A program made the translations under genes and the position numbers. Below, piece after piece: positions 17,436 through 24,959 of a DNA stretch of 55,169 nucleotides. The notes under the pieces are model-generated. The model was not told the origin of the DNA. It saw only the letters and a program-made list of their open reading frames with translations, and ran no database searches. Positions within the stretch are counted from its first letter, which is position 1. Each line of letters starts with the position of its first letter. Location: assembly GCA_030706785.1 (NCBI GenBank), contig JAUZNW010000003.1, positions 1 to 55,169 of the forward strand. The letters run 5' to 3'. This DNA comes from Bacteroidota bacterium (GTDB taxonomy: Bacteria > Bacteroidota > Bacteroidia > Bacteroidales > VadinHA17).

Positions 17436-17469
17436 CAAAATTAAAGAAATACATGAACTCACTCCCAAA
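17436..17469 (-). promoter_or_regulatory. Probable promoter of the LuxC-type reductase
   Basis: On the minus strand TTTG (17466-17469) is followed after 22 nt by TAATTTTG (17436-17443). The -7 box matches the consensus; the spacer is 1 nt longer than usual. The predicted transcript start (near 17430) leaves a leader of about 12 nt before the ATG at 17417. Confidence 0.55.
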
Positions 17470-17573
17470 TCTCCTCTATACTACGCAATGAGAAGACTTA
17501 TTGTATTATAAATCAATTCATTTTCCCTACTATAAGCAAGTAGAGAGAAGTACAAAGGCGTAAGTTCATGAAA

Positions 17574-17603
17574 TAAAAAAACTGACCCCTGGCGGAGTCA
17601 GTT
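17574..17603 (-). terminator. Terminator of the blaI-M56 operon
   Basis: On the minus strand AACTGAC and GTCAGTT form a 7-bp stem around a 10-nt loop, followed by a run of T. It lies about 30 bp after the M56-TonB stop codon. Confidence 0.8.
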
Positions 17604-17631
17604 ATAAGCTTATGAAATTGTGCTGCTGAAA

Positions 17632-18897
17632 TTAATTTAGTGCAAAATTTATCGGAATCATGAACCATACCGGGACAGCCTTTCCATCCTTGATTCCTGG
17701 CTTTTCAAAAGCAGGCATCGTTTGAACAACTCTGAAAGCTTCCATGTCCAGCTCCGGATCAACTCCTTTCAGGATGGACACATTATCCACACTCCCGTCA
17801 GTTTCAACTGCAAATCTGACGGTAACCTTTCCCTGGATCCCCTTGGTCTTGGCATTTTCAGGATATTTTACGTTCTCCTTTATATATTTGAGGATACCTG
17901 CATCTCCGCCTGGGAATACAGGCAATACATCGACTACAGTAAAGACACTGTCTGATTTAGCGGTACTTACAGGAGGTGGTGGTGGCGGGGGAGGAGCAAC
18001 TTCTGTCGGAACCGGTACTTTATTTGTTTTGTTGCAGGCGGCAATGAAAAACATTATCCCCGCAATCACCGGCAATACCATAATCAACTTCAGGTTTGCC
18101 AGAGCATTTGAACGTTTCTTTGTCATCATGATCATTCGTTTTTTAATAAGTGAAGGATTTGAAAAGCTGTTTGAAATTGAGAAAATGCTGGATTTGAAAA
18201 CCTGCCGGAGGATAAGTTGCTGGTAACTGACAACCGACATCCCATAATTCAGGCACTCATTGTCAGCCTGGTACTCATGCACTGCGCGCAGTGATCTGCC
18301 GAGCAGATGGGCTGCCGGATTGAACCACTGCAATACCATGACAAATTCAGCCAGCAGAATGTCGTAAGAATGATGGTGGTTGAGATGATTCTGCTCATGT
18401 CTGATTATTTCCTCCTCTTCCTCAGGCGACAGGCTGTCATTGACGAAAATATAACCGAATGCTGAGAATCCCGCTGTCCTTAATCCATTGAACCTTATGA
18501 TATGGCTTCCCACGGTTCCCCGGCGATGTATCAGAAGCATCAGCCCGGCCGAATCGAGAATAAATTTAAATCCTGCAAGTATTAAACCGGTTATGTAAAC
18601 AATGAAAATCCACCCGTAAGCGTCAGTTATATTGAAACTCTTCACATTGGGAAAACCGGCATTGCTATTTCCTGTTACAAAAATTTCTGACAACTCCTTT
18701 CCGAAAATCTGAAAGCTGACAGTCCTGTTCGTGTGAAAAGTATAAAAAGGCAGGATCAGGGAAAACACAAGTGATGAAATGATGTAGATCCTGTTTCTCA
18801 GGTAGAGTGTGTCCTTCCCAAGTAAGGTTTTGTAAACAACGTAAAAGCCGGCAAGGTAGAATGCAGTCTTTAGCATGTATATCAGAAGTGCGTTCAT
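17632..18897 (-). CDS. M56 (BlaR1-type) membrane metallopeptidase fused to a TonB domain
   Basis: The 421-residue protein combines a BlaR1/MecR1-like membrane peptidase with a C-terminal TonB energy-transducer domain. Hydrophobic helices lie near 3-22, 36-52, 94-125 and 268-288. The zinc-peptidase motif HEQNH is at 167-171, with a downstream Glu in VHEYQADNE. A linker with eight consecutive Pro (302-309) leads to the TonB domain (about 325-421: NVKYPENAKTKGIQGKVTV). There is no penicillin-binding sensor domain, so a beta-lactam role is not supported. The upstream blaI stop overlaps its start by 4 bp, so the two are translationally coupled. By analogy the peptidase would respond to an unknown envelope signal and cleave BlaI. 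Confidence 0.9.
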   Translation of the reverse strand: MNALLIYMLKTAFYLAGFYVVYKTLLGKDTLYLRNRIYIISSLVFSLILPFYTFHTNRTVSFQIFGKELSEIFVTGNSNAGFPNVKSFNITDAYGWIFIVYITGLILAGFKFILDSAGLMLLIHRRGTVGSHIIRFNGLRTAGFSAFGYIFVNDSLSPEEEEEIIRHEQNHLNHHHSYDILLAEFVMVLQWFNPAAHLLGRSLRAVHEYQADNECLNYGMSVVSYQQLILRQVFKSSIFSISNSFSNPSLIKKRMIMMTKKRSNALANLKLIMVLPVIAGIMFFIAACNKTNKVPVPTEVAPPPPPPPPVSTAKSDSVFTVVDVLPVFPGGDAGILKYIKENVKYPENAKTKGIQGKVTVRFAVETDGSVDNVSILKGVDPELDMEAFRVVQTMPAFEKPGIKDGKAVPVWFMIPINFALN

Positions 18898-19274
18898 CTG
18901 AGCTCCTTTTGTTTTTTAACTTCAGTCTCCATGATTCTCATGATCTCCTCCATTTCCCTGACGGATAATCTCTTCTCCTTGGCAAAGAAGCTGACCATCT
19001 TCTCGAATGAATTGGAAAAATAATCCTGGACAAAATTGCTAAGATGGGTTTTTGAGTACTCACTTTTTGAAGTCAGAGGAAAATACTCGTGCGTTCTGCC
19101 GTAAGCTTTATGATCGACAAAACCCTTGTCCTGCAATATCCTTACAATGGTACTTACTGTATTATAAGCAGGTTTCGGATCATCAAAATGCTCCAGGATA
19201 TCCTTAACAAATCCCCTCTTTATCTTCCAGAGCACCTGCATTACCTGTTCCTCTGCGCGGGTTAGTTCTCTCAT
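18894..19274 (-). CDS. BlaI/MecI/CopY family transcriptional repressor
   Basis: This 126-residue winged-helix repressor starts MRELTRAEEQVMQVLWKI, the family signature, followed by the recognition region KPAYNTVSTIVRILQDKGFV. The C-terminal half is the dimerisation region, which in BlaI/MecI holds the site cleaved by the partner peptidase. It overlaps the M56-TonB gene by 4 bp (ATGA). A promoter and an 18-bp dyad lie about 100 bp upstream (19381-19416), consistent with autorepression. The ligand or stress it senses is unknown. Confidence 0.93.
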   Translation of the reverse strand: MRELTRAEEQVMQVLWKIKRGFVKDILEHFDDPKPAYNTVSTIVRILQDKGFVDHKAYGRTHEYFPLTSKSEYSKTHLSNFVQDYFSNSFEKMVSFFAKEKRLSVREMEEIMRIMETEVKKQKELR

Positions 19275-19380
19275 TTTTAAGATATTTGGTTTAATGTTCC
19301 CCGGTTTAATTTTATGTTCTTCCTGAAGCCTCCTCAGGGGGATTGGTGGATCAGGATTCAGATCTAAGAATTTCTTACAT

Positions 19381-19412
19381 CAAATATACAACGAAAATTT
19401 TAGTTATACAAC
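19381..19412 (-). promoter_or_regulatory. Promoter of blaI-M56
   Basis: On the minus strand GTTG (19409-19412) is followed after 20 nt by TATATTTG (19381-19388). The -7 box matches exactly and the -33 box has one mismatch. The expected leader is about 100 nt. Confidence 0.6.
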
Positions 19413-19416
19413 TAAA
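19399..19416. promoter_or_regulatory. Candidate BlaI operator dyad
   Basis: TTTAGTT-ATAC-AACTAAA is a perfect 7-bp inverted repeat with a 4-bp centre, covering the -33 element and part of the spacer of the blaI promoter. A second ATACAAC word lies 20 bp away at 19386-19392, overlapping the -7 box (the first copy is 19406-19412), about two helical turns. Position and symmetry fit a site for a dimeric repressor; binding is inferred. Confidence 0.55.
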
Positions 19417-19590
19417 TTGTTAATATTTTTCAAAAATTTTGTTTTTTTTGAAGAAACTCCATATCTGCTACGCGGAAGTGTAACTAATCTGGACAATTTA
19501 CCCTGCCTGGAGAGGCGTCCCCTTGAATTCCACCCGGAGGAGGGAAATTAAACCCAGAACCCGCACAAAGCTGGGTGCCAGTTCGTATTA

Positions 19591-19700
19591 TTCTCCCCTT
19601 CAGGGGAGATCCCGCTTTAGCGGGAGAGGGCTAGTTAGGATTGGCTGGTAAGCCCTTTCAGGGGAGATCCTTCCGCCAACAGCAGGGGGGAAGGGTAGTC
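19591..19700. repeat. GC-rich dispersed repeat patch
   Basis: This patch holds two related motifs, CTCCCCTTCAGGGGAGATCC and CCCTTTCAGGGGAGATCC, with CCCGCTTTAGCGGGAG between them. Each can form a short hairpin. It is a relative of the patches near 198, 24525, 31520, 37569, 41440 and 42309. Confidence 0.6.
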
Positions 19701-19790
19701 AGGGAGGTTATGGAATCCTGGTACATCATAGAATCAATGCACCTGGTATTGTAAAAAAATGTACTTTTACACTTTTGCATTCCTATCAAT

Positions 19791-21050
19791 ATGCGAATGA
19801 CTTTTGTCAGGAGATTTGGAATCTTCAAGGAAAACCTCAAGATTTCAATCAAGGCTATCCGGTCAAACAGGGTACGAACAGTACTTACTATTTGTATTAT
19901 TGCTTTCGGAATAATGGCCCTGGTAGGTATTCTTACAGCTATCGACTCGATCAAGACGTCGCTTACATCACAGTTCACTATGATGGGAGCAAACTCCTTC
20001 ACGATCTCTTCCCGCGGAATGAATGTTCAGATCGGTAATGAAAGAACCCGTAACAGGAACTATTCCCGTATATCATACAGGGAAGCCACTGAATTTAAAA
20101 AGAGATTTACGGAACCGGCATGGGTATCGGTCGCCTGCAATGCCACGGGATTGGCTACAGTCAAGTATGAAACGGAAAAGACCAACCCGAATATCAGCCT
20201 TGTTGGTGTTGACGAAAATTATCTTTCTGTTTCCGGATATGAAATCAGTAACGGCAGGAACTTCAGTCCTGAAGAAATTCAGATGAACAGGAGGCTCGTA
20301 CTCCTGGGATCGGATGTCGCATCTGACGTTTTTCCGTCAGGTGTGGATCCTGTCGGAAAGGATGTCACTGTGGCAGGGCTAAAGCTTCAGGTTGCCGGAG
20401 TTCTCAAAAGCAAGGGAGCCAGCGTTACAGCAGGGGATAAGGTTTGTCTGATGCCTGTCTCCACGGCACGTCAGTATTTCCCCAGGCCAAACATGACTTT
20501 CAGCATTACCATTATGCCCATGAATCCTGTTAACCTTGATGCTATGGAGGGTGAAGCTGAAGGTGTCTTCAGGGTAATAAGGAACCTGGCGCCTAAGGAT
20601 CCATCCGACTTTAACCTGGTAAAAAGTGATACCATTCTTAATATGCTTCTCAAGAACATCCGCTATGTTACACTTGCTGCGACACTTATCGGTATTGTAA
20701 CATTGTTCGGAGCTGCGGTCGGGCTTATGAATATCATGCTGGTCTCAGTGACTGAAAGAACAAGGGAAATAGGAGTGAGGAAAGCTATAGGGGCAAAACC
20801 GGCAATGATAAAGTATCAGTTCCTTTATGAGTCGATCATGATCGGACAATTTGGAGGTCTGTTCGGAATAATCCTGGGAATTGCAATTGGCAATGCACTG
20901 TCGATAGCCCTGAAAACAAGCTTTGTTGTACCATGGTTCTGGGTGATCATGGGAATAATCGTCTGTTTTATAGTTGGGATTGCATCAGGATATGCCCCGG
21001 CAGTCAAGGCAGCGAATGTTGATCCTATTGAAGCTCTCAGATATGAATAA
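19791..21050 (+). CDS. ABC transporter permease of the MacB/FtsX type
   Basis: The 419-residue inner-membrane protein has one N-terminal transmembrane helix (about 28-52, after IKAIRSNRVRTVLTICIIAFG), a large periplasmic domain (about 55-285, MacB-PCD type) and three C-terminal helices. The FtsX-domain signature VSVTERTREIGVRKAIGAKP is near residues 316-335. MacB-type permeases drive periplasmic mechanotransmission for export or lipoprotein handling and need an ATPase. No ATPase or membrane-fusion gene is adjacent, so its partner must be encoded elsewhere. Substrate unknown. It converges on gap across a shared terminator. Confidence 0.9.
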   Translation: MRMTFVRRFGIFKENLKISIKAIRSNRVRTVLTICIIAFGIMALVGILTAIDSIKTSLTSQFTMMGANSFTISSRGMNVQIGNERTRNRNYSRISYREATEFKKRFTEPAWVSVACNATGLATVKYETEKTNPNISLVGVDENYLSVSGYEISNGRNFSPEEIQMNRRLVLLGSDVASDVFPSGVDPVGKDVTVAGLKLQVAGVLKSKGASVTAGDKVCLMPVSTARQYFPRPNMTFSITIMPMNPVNLDAMEGEAEGVFRVIRNLAPKDPSDFNLVKSDTILNMLLKNIRYVTLAATLIGIVTLFGAAVGLMNIMLVSVTERTREIGVRKAIGAKPAMIKYQFLYESIMIGQFGGLFGIILGIAIGNALSIALKTSFVVPWFWVIMGIIVCFIVGIASGYAPAVKAANVDPIEALRYE

Positions 21051-21052
21051 AA

Positions 21053-21075
21053 AAAGGGGCCTGTTCAGCCCCTTT
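21053..21075. terminator. Bidirectional terminator between the permease and gap
   Basis: AAAGGGGC-CTGTTCA-GCCCCTTT is an 8-bp perfect stem with a 7-nt loop, A-rich on its left and T-rich on its right. It lies between two convergent genes and can work on either strand. Confidence 0.8.
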
Positions 21076-21094
21076 CCTATTTCAGATGTGAAAA

Positions 21095-22102
21095 TTAATT
21101 TTTCATAACCAGCGGAATGAGATCCACAACCCTGCAGGAATAACCCCATTCGTTGTCATACCAAGAAAGGACCTTTATCATCTTCCCGTTCACCATTGTG
21201 CTCAGTGAATCGAATATTGAAGAAGCTGTGGTATGGATAACATCGACCGATACAATAGGATCTTCACAGTATTCCAGAATTCCCTTCATCGGGCCTTCAG
21301 AAGCTTTCTTAATTGCAGCATTTATCTCTTCCTTTGTAACCTCTTTCTTCAGAACTGCTACAAGGTCGACCAGCGAACCTGTTGGAGTCGGAACTCTGAT
21401 CGAAATACCATCAAGTTTCCCTTTAAGTTCCGGGATTACCTTTCCGACGGCCTTTGCAGCTCCGGTAGTGGTTGGGATCTGTGACAAGGCTGCTGAACGT
21501 GCACGCCTCAGGTCTTTGTGCGGAAGATCGAGTATCCTCTGGTCGTTAGTATATGAGTGGATAGTCGTCATATAACCTATCTCTATGCCAAAGCTGTCGT
21601 TCAGAACCTTTGCAACGGGAGCGAGGCAGTTGGTAGTGCACGATGCGTTCGAAACGCATTGATGCTCGGGTTTAAGATCTTTTTCATTTACACCTATAAC
21701 TATCATTGCATCAATGGTATCCTTCGCGGGCACCGTAAGAATAACCTTCTTTGCGCCGTTCTTGAGGTGATCACCATAACCGCCTTTCGGACTCTCTTTT
21801 GATGTAAAGATACCGGTTGACTCAATAACAACATCCGGTTTTTCCTTCCACGGAATATTTGCAGGATTTTTTTCGGCATGAACCCTGTATTTAACTCCGT
21901 TTACAATAATATTCTCAGCATCATGGGATACACCATCAAATTTCCCCTGGGTCGAATCGTATTTAAGCAGGTGAGCAAGAGTCAGAGTATCTGTAATATC
22001 ATTGATTCCTATGACCTCGATATCCTTTCTCTCAAGCGCAATCTTGAAAACATTGCGTCCGATCCTGCCAAAGCCGTTAATGGCAACTTTAATCTTTGAC
22101 AT
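21095..22102 (-). CDS. gap: Glyceraldehyde-3-phosphate dehydrogenase, type I
   Basis: This glycolytic enzyme converts glyceraldehyde 3-phosphate, phosphate and NAD+ to 1,3-bisphosphoglycerate. The Rossmann motif [10 protein letters not shown] is at 8-17, GINDITD near 32-38 points to NAD preference, and [12 protein letters not shown] (151-162) holds catalytic Cys155. The substrate motif ATQ-type loop and the final [16 protein letters not shown] are intact. At 335 residues it is the normal length. It is monocistronic, with a -7 box at 22137-22144 and a bidirectional terminator at its end. Confidence 0.98.
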   Translation of the reverse strand: MSKIKVAINGFGRIGRNVFKIALERKDIEVIGINDITDTLTLAHLLKYDSTQGKFDGVSHDAENIIVNGVKYRVHAEKNPANIPWKEKPDVVIESTGIFTSKESPKGGYGDHLKNGAKKVILTVPAKDTIDAMIVIGVNEKDLKPEHQCVSNASCTTNCLAPVAKVLNDSFGIEIGYMTTIHSYTNDQRILDLPHKDLRRARSAALSQIPTTTGAAKAVGKVIPELKGKLDGISIRVPTPTGSLVDLVAVLKKEVTKEEINAAIKKASEGPMKGILEYCEDPIVSVDVIHTTASSIFDSLSTMVNGKMIKVLSWYDNEWGYSCRVVDLIPLVMKN

Positions 22103-22136
22103 AATTAAATCATTAATTGGTTAATAAATTGACCAA

Positions 22137-22144
22137 CAAAAATA
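22137..22144 (-). promoter_or_regulatory. -7 box of gap
   Basis: On the minus strand TATTTTTG matches TAnnTTTG, 34 bp before the gap ATG. No TTTG is seen 19-21 nt upstream in this AT-rich stretch. Confidence 0.45.
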
Positions 22145-22171
22145 GTATTTTTTTATAAAAAACGGTGTCTG

Positions 22172-22990
22172 TTAATAATTAACGGGATTAGCTGTCGCTC
22201 TTTTCCTTTTGAAGATGTAGGAAAATTTATTTGTCTCAGGGTTGAGAGGATCAATGATGATCCCAAATCTGTAACTGACAAACAATGAGAAATATAAGGC
22301 TTTATTATCGTACGTTGCCATTATCGGGATCTTTTTGGGGAATGCGCTGAATGTAGCTCCGACTTCCACAGCATGGATCACCTTGTCGAGCTTGCTGTAT
22401 TCAAAATTGAATCCGGCCTTGATGAAGAGACCCGGAAGGAATTTAATCTCATTCAATCCCTTTGTGAAGCTGGCTCTACTGTAAATGTCATAAGGAGGGT
22501 GAACATTTACATCCAGCTTCTCATCCCTTATTTCGAATTCATTTAACGAAATTGGATATAAGATCCTGTAGTAAATAGGCTTATAGATAGCCAGTGTTGG
22601 TCCGCCTGAATAGAAGAACCTGACAGCAATTCCTCCGAGATCAGCTTTTTTAAACATTTCATGCTGATGACCGTAACTGCCTCTGAGGTAAAATACTGAA
22701 TTCAGCTTGCCGTAGATGAATGTACCGGGGGTCTGATAAAGAGGATTGGATTCCCTGTATTCCCTTGGATGCTTCAGATTTCCAAATTCGACCTCGAAAA
22801 ACCGCTTGTTAAGGTAATCAACCCTTTTTGCTTCACGGTAACTGATGCCGTATCCATCGGAATTAAGCAGTGCTGCAAATGACCTTTCATTCCTGAAGAA
22901 GATTTTTTGCTGCTGATCGATCTCACCCTGCGCAAACAGGAAACCTGTACAACAGCTATACAGAAATGATATCATCAGCAACCTTCTCAT
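22172..22990 (-). CDS. Secreted protein of unknown function, possibly outer-membrane
   Basis: From the Met at 22990 the 272-residue protein begins RRLLMISFLYSCCTGFLFAQ, a signal peptide with probable cleavage after FAQ. The rest alternates short hydrophobic and polar stretches (for example LYFSLFVSYRFGIII near the C-terminus), which could be outer-membrane beta strands, but I do not recognise the family. The frame is open 48 codons further upstream, but that extension is not signal-like. It lies alone between gap and the small lipoprotein on the same strand. Confidence 0.65.
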   Translation of the reverse strand: MRRLLMISFLYSCCTGFLFAQGEIDQQQKIFFRNERSFAALLNSDGYGISYREAKRVDYLNKRFFEVEFGNLKHPREYRESNPLYQTPGTFIYGKLNSVFYLRGSYGHQHEMFKKADLGGIAVRFFYSGGPTLAIYKPIYYRILYPISLNEFEIRDEKLDVNVHPPYDIYSRASFTKGLNEIKFLPGLFIKAGFNFEYSKLDKVIHAVEVGATFSAFPKKIPIMATYDNKALYFSLFVSYRFGIIIDPLNPETNKFSYIFKRKRATANPVNY

Positions 22991-23045
22991 CCACCTATCC
23001 CAACTAATCAATATAACAAACAAAAACAGTAAAATCCCGGTATTC

Positions 23046-23171
23046 TCAGCCGTTATTCTCGGTTTGTGCCGTTTCTGCGTCAGTGTAGGCAGGGCAGGAT
23101 TTTTCATTGCATGCACTTGCAAAGAGGGCGGCAATAAAACAAATAACCAGGATTACAGCCAACTTTTTCAT
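23046..23171 (-). CDS. Small putative lipoprotein (41 aa)
   Basis: The reading frame from 23171 gives MKKLAVILVICFIAALFASAC followed by 20 polar residues. This is a lipoprotein signal peptide with lipobox FASAC and a tail containing a second Cys. A TACTTTTG -7 box lies 25 bp upstream of this Met, which supports it over a longer frame that starts at 23315. It is 55 bp upstream of the secreted protein at 22990 on the same strand. No family recognised. Confidence 0.6.
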   Translation of the reverse strand: MKKLAVILVICFIAALFASACNEKSCPAYTDAETAQTENNG

Positions 23172-23195
23172 ACAACCATGGTTTTTGGTTAGACA

Positions 23196-23225
23196 CAAAA
23201 GTAAAACAATCAATTTAAAAACAAT
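23196..23225 (-). promoter_or_regulatory. Probable promoter of the small lipoprotein
   Basis: On the minus strand ATTG (23222-23225) is followed after 18 nt by TACTTTTG (23196-23203). The -7 box is exact; the -33 box has one mismatch and the spacer is slightly short. Confidence 0.45.
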
Positions 23226-23355
23226 CTCTATGCCAGAAATTTTATTTTGAGGGGGAAAGTCCAGATCAAACTTATATAGTCCCGGCTTAGCATATACAAA
23301 ACATATTTTTTGCATTTTTGTTGTATGTTTCTAAATATAATATTGATCCTATTGT

Positions 23356-24276
23356 ATGAAAACAGAGTTAATTATACTATTTATGGCATTTATGACTACA
23401 AATTCTTTCTCACAGGAAAAACCAGGATACAATGATCTGACAAAGCAGGAAGCAGCAGTGATTAACGGGAAGGGAACCGAGACCCCTTTTACAGGAAAGT
23501 ACACAAATTTCTTCGGGGAGGGTACCTACATCTGCAAGAAATGTGGTCAGGCGCTCTATTACTCCTCTTCAAAGTTCAAGTCCGATTGCGGCTGGCCCAG
23601 CTTTGATGACGAAATAAAAGGTGCAGTTGCCCGGTATCCCGATCCTGATGGCTTCAGGACCGAGATTGAATGTGCAAATTGCGGAGCACATCTGGGACAT
23701 GTTTTTATCGGGGAACAGCTCACTGCAAAAGATACAAGGCACTGCGTCAATTCAATTTCCATGGACTTTGTTCCCGCCCACCTGGCACCTGGAAGATATG
23801 GAACAGCAATCTTTGCCGGAGGATGCTTCTGGGGTGTAGAGTACTATATGCAGAAAGCTCCTGGAGTTATAACAGTCACGTCAGGATATACCGGAGGGCA
23901 CGTAAAGAATCCTTCGTACAGGGAGGTCTGTACCGGTACTACCGGTCATGCTGAATCAGTGAAGATTATCTATGATTCTGATAAGACTTCTTACGATAAA
24001 CTTCTGCGGTTGTTTATGGAGATTCATGATCCGACCCAGGTAGGAGGGCAGGGTCCCGATATCGGTGACCAGTACCGGTCAGAGATATTCTACCTGAATG
24101 ATGACCAGAAGAAGATAGCAGAGAATGATATTGCCATTCTTAAGGGAAAGGGATTGAAAGTTGTAACGGCTGTGACCAAGGCATCGGAGTTCTATCCTGC
24201 AGAAGATTACCATCAGGATTATTATTTCAAGAATGGCAAGCTCCCTTATTGTCATGTTTATACCAAAAGATTCTGA
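23356..24276 (+). CDS. msrBA: Secreted bifunctional methionine sulfoxide reductase (MsrB-MsrA fusion)
   Basis: This protein repairs oxidised methionine: MsrB reduces the R-sulfoxide, MsrA the S-sulfoxide. Residues 1-19 form a signal peptide (FMAFMTTNSFSQ), so it acts in the periplasm or on the surface. The MsrB domain (about 25-142) has zinc ligands C60, C63, C106 and C109 and the catalytic C130 in RHCVNS. The MsrA domain (about 149-306) has GGCFWG with catalytic C157, and ends HQDYYFKNGKLPYCH with a likely resolving Cys. The order B-then-A is the reverse of the MsrA-MsrB fusions of several pathogens. No redox partner gene is adjacent. Confidence 0.95.
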   Translation: MKTELIILFMAFMTTNSFSQEKPGYNDLTKQEAAVINGKGTETPFTGKYTNFFGEGTYICKKCGQALYYSSSKFKSDCGWPSFDDEIKGAVARYPDPDGFRTEIECANCGAHLGHVFIGEQLTAKDTRHCVNSISMDFVPAHLAPGRYGTAIFAGGCFWGVEYYMQKAPGVITVTSGYTGGHVKNPSYREVCTGTTGHAESVKIIYDSDKTSYDKLLRLFMEIHDPTQVGGQGPDIGDQYRSEIFYLNDDQKKIAENDIAILKGKGLKVVTAVTKASEFYPAEDYHQDYYFKNGKLPYCHVYTKRF

Positions 24277-24306
24277 TATTCATTCAATTCTCTAAAAAGA
24301 AGAATT

Positions 24307-24549
24307 ATGAGACAGGTTCCATTTATGCTTTCATTGCTTCTTTTCCTTGCCTCAGGAAGACTTGCCAATTCGAATGCCAGAGGCAGCTTATCACCTGCTG
24401 ATCAGACAACACAAACTCAGACTGAGGTTCCCGGACAGACAGGTTCCGGGAATACTGCAGCAATTATCGCAGGTGCAGTTGCGATAGTTGCAATTGCAGG
24501 TTATTTTTTGCTCAGAAAGAAAAACCCCCAACCCCCTAAAGAGGGCTGA
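24307..24549 (+). CDS. Small secreted single-pass membrane protein, unknown
   Basis: The 80-residue frame encodes a signal peptide (MRQVPFMLSLLLFLASG), a Gln/Thr-rich linker and a C-terminal transmembrane helix AAIIAGAVAIVAIAGYFLL followed by Arg-Lys-Lys. It starts 31 bp after msrBA and could be co-transcribed. Its last codons run into the GC-rich dispersed repeat (CCCCCAACCCCCTAAAGAGG), so the C-terminus looks like it was acquired from the repeat. No family recognised; modest confidence that it is expressed. Confidence 0.5.
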   Translation: MRQVPFMLSLLLFLASGRLANSNARGSLSPADQTTQTQTEVPGQTGSGNTAAIIAGAVAIVAIAGYFLLRKKNPQPPKEG

Positions 24550-24592
24550 TTCTAATACCTTCAACTAAACCCCGTATAGGGGGTCTACTCTT
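24525..24592. repeat. GC-rich dispersed repeat
   Basis: CCCCCAACCCCCTAAAGAGG followed by ACCCCGTATAGGGGGT, two C-run/G-run modules of the type seen throughout the window's gaps. The first overlaps the end of the small membrane protein gene. Confidence 0.6.
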
Positions 24593-24959
24593 AGTACACA
24601 TCTTATAATTCATTTTAATTCAGTATTACTTTCTTTGTCTTGACACAAAGAAAGTAAACAAAGAAAATTCTCTGAGGCCAATTGAAATCCTAAATCCCCG
24701 CTTACCTTAGAAATGATCGGTATTTAACGTGCGATGGCAAACCGAAAATAGCCTGCCCCGACTTGGCGGGGGAGCGAACTGAAGGCATTTTGGTAGCGGG
24801 AAGGCATTGTGTAGCCTTTAGCTTTGTTTTTGATTTATATTCTAATTAAATAAATGAATATTACATCATTACATTACTTTCCTGCTAAAACTTGCCATCT
24901 GTTTGCCACTGCCTTATGAGATACATGGCTGTTCCTTCAAGCCTTCAAACCATCCCAAC
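24550..24959. other. Non-coding region with an AAAGAAAGT hairpin element
   Basis: This 410-bp gap holds a perfect inverted repeat at 24628-24655, a second hairpin in the CCCCGACTTGGCGGGG region (about 24756-24772) and two direct copies of AAGGCATT followed by TGGTAG or GTGTAG (24782 and 24801). No open frame or known RNA is recognised. The composition suggests a multi-copy intergenic element or a decayed mobile sequence. Confidence 0.5.
24628..24655. repeat. Perfect 11-bp inverted repeat (ACTTTCTTTGT / ACAAAGAAAGT)
   Basis: The arms ACTTTCTTTGT (24628-24638) and ACAAAGAAAGT (24645-24655) flank the 6-nt loop CTTGAC. A further ACAAAGAAA copy follows at 24658-24666, so the right arm is duplicated. 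The stem is purine/pyrimidine biased and has no T-run, so it is unlikely to be a simple terminator. Confidence 0.75.

Larger units (their letters stand above)
19275..19790. other. Intergenic region between blaI and the FtsX-type permease
   Basis: The 516-bp gap contains the blaI promoter/operator (19381-19416) and a GC-rich repeat patch (about 19591-19700). A weak rightward promoter-like pair precedes the permease: ATTG at 19748-19751, 18 nt, then CACTTTTG at 19770-19777. I see no gene in it. Confidence 0.5.

Noticed and set aside
17632..19274. blaI/M56 pair as a beta-lactam resistance regulator
   Set aside because: The peptidase has a TonB domain and no penicillin-binding sensor, and no beta-lactamase gene is present.
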